Assembly: GCA_021205005.1 (NCBI GenBank)
Contig: JAJPYK010000012.1
Coordinates: 1 to 10,372 of the forward strand
Source: Paraprevotella sp.
GTDB taxonomy: Bacteria; Bacteroidota; Bacteroidia; Bacteroidales; Bacteroidaceae
Length of the DNA: 10,372 bases
Direction: 5' to 3'
Part shown: positions 8,735-10,372 of the stretch, piece by piece
Layout: every line of letters starts with the position of its first letter
Numbering within the stretch: position 1 is the first letter of the stretch
The notes under the pieces: generated by a model
What the model was told of the DNA's origin: nothing
What the model saw: the letters and a program-made list of their open reading frames with translations, nothing else
The model's database searches: none
Translations under genes and position numbers: made by a program

Positions 8735-9009
8735 ACAAACGCGGTGTCTCGCTTCGAGGGTTAGGCGATGATTCCATTCTGATTCCGAGATTTACGCTCC
8801 GTAATCAGAGTCTGACGTCCGTCACAAGGATACATAACATTTATTTCCGGAAGGCCGAAGCGATTCGCCCGCGCATCCGCAATGCTATCTGCTATTCAAT
8901 CAATTGTTCGGGATGCAGAAATAAGTCACATCCGTGAGACCGGACGAACCAACCCACATTCGACCAATGCCGTCGGTAGGTGCCAAACCTTCGGGCGGCA
9001 TTGTTTTTT
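8735..9009 (+). ncRNA. Candidate small RNA body downstream of the riboswitch
   Basis: Between the aptamer and the first terminator I see no recognisable protein. Visible elements are a small hairpin CTCG-CTT-CGAG (8749-8759) that includes a purine-rich GAGG. Next is an ATG at 8768 closed by a stop after four codons, then a hairpin with arms TCTGATT (8778-8784) and AATCAGA (8803-8809), and a GCATCC/GGATGC pair further on. With the upstream promoter and the terminator, transcription would give an RNA of about 460 nucleotides consisting of aptamer plus this tail. This could be a B12-responsive regulatory RNA, or the leader and debris of a deleted uptake gene. The boundaries and function are inference. 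Confidence 0.4.
8965..9009 (+). terminator. Rho-independent terminator of the riboswitch transcript
   Basis: CAATGCCG (8965-8972) pairs perfectly with CGGCATTG (8996-9003). Additional inner pairing includes AGGT (8978-8981) with ACCT (8987-8990). A run of six T follows at 9004-9009. The reverse strand has no comparable T run, so this works for plus-strand transcription only. Confidence 0.85.
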
Positions 9010-9013
9010 CCAT

Positions 9014-9065
9014 AAACAAACTGTGCATCGATAGTCTTTTTCCTATCCATGCACAGCTTGTTTTT
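9014..9065. terminator. Long bidirectional terminator hairpin between convergent units
   Basis: Bases 9014-9034 pair with 9043-9063 over 21 positions with only two mismatches (9020 with 9057, 9029 with 9048), leaving an eight-base T-rich loop. TTTTT (9061-9065) closes it on the plus strand, and TTTGTTTA follows the stem on the minus strand. It can back up the terminator at 8965 and end the minus-strand surface protein gene, whose stop is at 9111. Confidence 0.85.
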
Positions 9066-9110
9066 CATTTCGAGTTCGTCGGGCTCTCTAAAACATGTCC
9101 GGAGCGGTTA

Positions 9111-10372
9111 TTACAGGTCATATACAGTGCTCTTCCAATCTTTGCCGACGAAAGTGCTCCATGCAGAGTTACCCTGCGCTGTGGTGGAGAGATGGTACGT
9201 ACATTGGCCCGCCGTATTCCCAAAACTATAACTTAATGTTTTCGAGAAATCAGCCGGAGGATTATCTCCTCCGAAATACACATCCGTAAGGGACGGGGCT
9301 TCCTCAAAAGAGAAACTACCGATAGAGGTAAGACGGGTACAGCCGGAAAAGTCTATGCTCTTCAGTGCGGAACAGTCGAAGAAAACCGACTTTCCGATCG
9401 TGGAGAGATTCGGACATTGGGAGAAATCGATTTTCTCCAAAGTGGAACACGACTGAAAAGCATAATCTCCGATGTCGGTAAGATTCGGAAGAGCGGTAAA
9501 ATCGGAATTCTTCAAACTCGTACAAGAGGAGAAAGCACTACTTCCGATAGTGGTGAGATTCGAACAGCCAGACAAATCTACGTTCTCCAAAGCAGAACAG
9601 TTATAGAACAGATCGGTTCCTAATTGGGATAGAGACGCGCAGCCCGAGAGATTCACGCTTTTTAAAGTACTAATACTTTGGAAAGTGCCTGTTCCGAGGT
9701 CCTGTATTTTCGGACAATAGGACAAGTCCAGACTATCCAAGGATGTGATATAAAACCCATAGTCTCCGATGGAGATAAGTCTGGGACTGTGGGAGAAGTC
9801 TACCGTTTTTAGATTTTCAGCGTAAGAGAAAGCGGCATTCGCAATATGGGAAACTGGCCCCGGGACCAATGTTTCTATCTGGGGGAAATAGCCATTCTTC
9901 CCATTGCCATTTAGAGTCAGTTCTTCCGCAGCGGTTGCCTGTGAAAGATCGAATAAGGTAAATGAATCATGGAAAGTCGTGGTGAGGCAATCGAGATCGT
10001 CTTGGGTCAGAGGACCCACCACATGCAGTTCGCCCGTGCCGGCCATCGCTTGAACTGGCAGTTCCGAATGGCTGACGATATCTCCCGCATTGATATAAAC
10101 GGTATGGGTCACAGGGTCGGCAAATGGAGGTGCAACTGCATTCCCCTGGTTTTCGGTCAGCTCTCCGCTCGTCCAGTCCTCCACCGTCACCTCACCCACG
10201 GTCATGGCGTCCTTACCCACGGTGAGAGGATAGGTGTAGCTCTTACCCGCCTCCATCGCGGGGATCCCTGTCACGGTGAGCGACTTGCCCTCTACGGTAA
10301 GAGTGAGGAACGCCTGTCCCGTCTGGGCCTCGGCGGGAATGACGAGAGCCGTATAGGTCGTGCCCGTCTGTC
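9111..10372 (-). CDS. Fimbrillin-like / BspA-type leucine-rich repeat surface protein, N-terminus cut by window edge
   Basis: The frame is open from the right edge to a TAA at 9111, giving 419 visible residues. The first 65 or so (YTALVIPAEAQTG, then LTVEGKSLTVTGIP, GKSYTYPLTVGKD and VEDWTSGE) look like the C-terminal strands of Bacteroidetes fimbrillin/Mfa-like proteins, which typically end in a VxxWxxG-type segment. A linker with an INAGDI to LFDLSQAT section, similar to what often precedes BspA repeats, follows. About eight leucine-rich repeats of 24 residues come next, then a cap rich in Ser/Thr ending STVYDL. Related proteins are lipid-anchored surface adhesins, but the signal peptide would lie outside the window and was not seen. 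A GTG at 10274 is inside the domain and is not the true start. It converges on the riboswitch unit. Confidence 0.85.
   Translation of the reverse strand, partial: QTGTTYTALVIPAEAQTGQAFLTLTVEGKSLTVTGIPAMEAGKSYTYPLTVGKDAMTVGEVTVEDWTSGELTENQGNAVAPPFADPVTHTVYINAGDIVSHSELPVQAMAGTGELHVVGPLTQDDLDCLTTTFHDSFTLFDLSQATAAEELTLNGNGKNGYFPQIETLVPGPVSHIANAAFSYAENLKTVDFSHSPRLISIGDYGFYITSLDSLDLSYCPKIQDLGTGTFQSISTLKSVNLSGCASLSQLGTDLFYNCSALENVDLSGCSNLTTIGSSAFSSCTSLKNSDFTALPNLTDIGDYAFQSCSTLEKIDFSQCPNLSTIGKSVFFDCSALKSIDFSGCTRLTSIGSFSFEEAPSLTDVYFGGDNPPADFSKTLSYSFGNTAGQCTYHLSTTAQGNSAWSTFVGKDWKSTVYDL
9273..9848 (-). repeat. About eight 24-residue BspA-type (LRR_5-like) leucine-rich repeats
   Basis: Units follow the pattern L-x-x-I-G-x-x-A/F-F-x-x-C-x-x-L-x-x-[IV]-D-[FL]-S-x-C-x-x-L. 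Examples are TTIGSSAFSSCTSL and STIGKSVFFDCSAL, followed by segments such as VDLSGCSNL and IDFSGCTRL. The protein period is about 24 residues, giving a 72-base period in the DNA. Unit sequences differ enough that they are old, diverged repeats. Cys recurs in most units, at the positions before the SL/AL and NL/RL leucines. Confidence 0.85.

Noticed and set aside
8584..8937. Plus-strand open frame of 117 codons overlapping the riboswitch
   Set aside because: It runs through conserved aptamer structure, starts inside it, and the protein has no recognisable family features.
8882..9034. Fifty-codon plus-strand frame after the riboswitch
   Set aside because: It reads through the first terminator hairpin and into the second, has no family resemblance and no upstream ribosome-binding signal.
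9273..9848. Regularly spaced repeats as a CRISPR-like array
   Set aside because: The 72-base period is in frame with protein repeats, the units are diverged and there are no identical repeats separated by unique spacers.

Overview
The window looks like a chromosomal segment of a Bacteroidales bacterium (Bacteroides/Parabacteroides relatives). The evidence is the protein content (YbdG-type channel, PdxJ, NAD kinase and RecG of Bacteroidetes type, and a fimbrillin-like domain joined to BspA-type leucine-rich repeats). The promoters agree: several gene starts are preceded by the Bacteroidetes -7 element TAnnTTTG, twice with a TTG exactly 20 bases upstream. Genus was not resolved.

Layout. From 1 to 5843 everything reads on the minus strand. 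In transcription order the genes are pdxJ (pyridoxal phosphate synthesis), a ybdG-like mechanosensitive channel, a DJ-1/PfpI protein, ispD (MEP isoprenoid pathway) and recG (branched-DNA helicase). These are tightly packed, with stop/start overlaps or gaps of at most about 26 bases, so they are probably one operon. After a 123-base gap with its own promoter comes ndk, cut by the left edge. From 5948 to 8499 the plus strand carries nadK (NAD kinase) and an MsbA/MdlB-like ABC exporter, joined by an ATGA overlap. The pdxJ and nadK units diverge from a 104-base region holding two back-to-back -7 elements.

From 8500 to 9110 there is no convincing protein gene. This stretch holds a good plus-strand promoter, a complete-looking cobalamin riboswitch aptamer (about 8551-8734), about 230 bases of apparently non-coding sequence with small hairpins, a rho-independent terminator (8965-9009) and a second, long hairpin terminator that can serve both strands (9014-9065). 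The riboswitch therefore has no recognisable protein gene to control within its transcription unit. This is the most unusual thing in the window: either a B12-controlled small RNA or the remains of a lost cobalamin-uptake gene.

From 9111 to the right edge the minus strand carries the C-terminal part of a putative surface protein, with the end of a fimbrillin (Mfa-like) domain followed by about eight 24-residue BspA-type leucine-rich repeats. It converges on the riboswitch unit at the shared terminator. The rest of the window is housekeeping (cofactor, nucleotide, isoprenoid and DNA repair genes), and its co-localisation does not by itself point to a new pathway.
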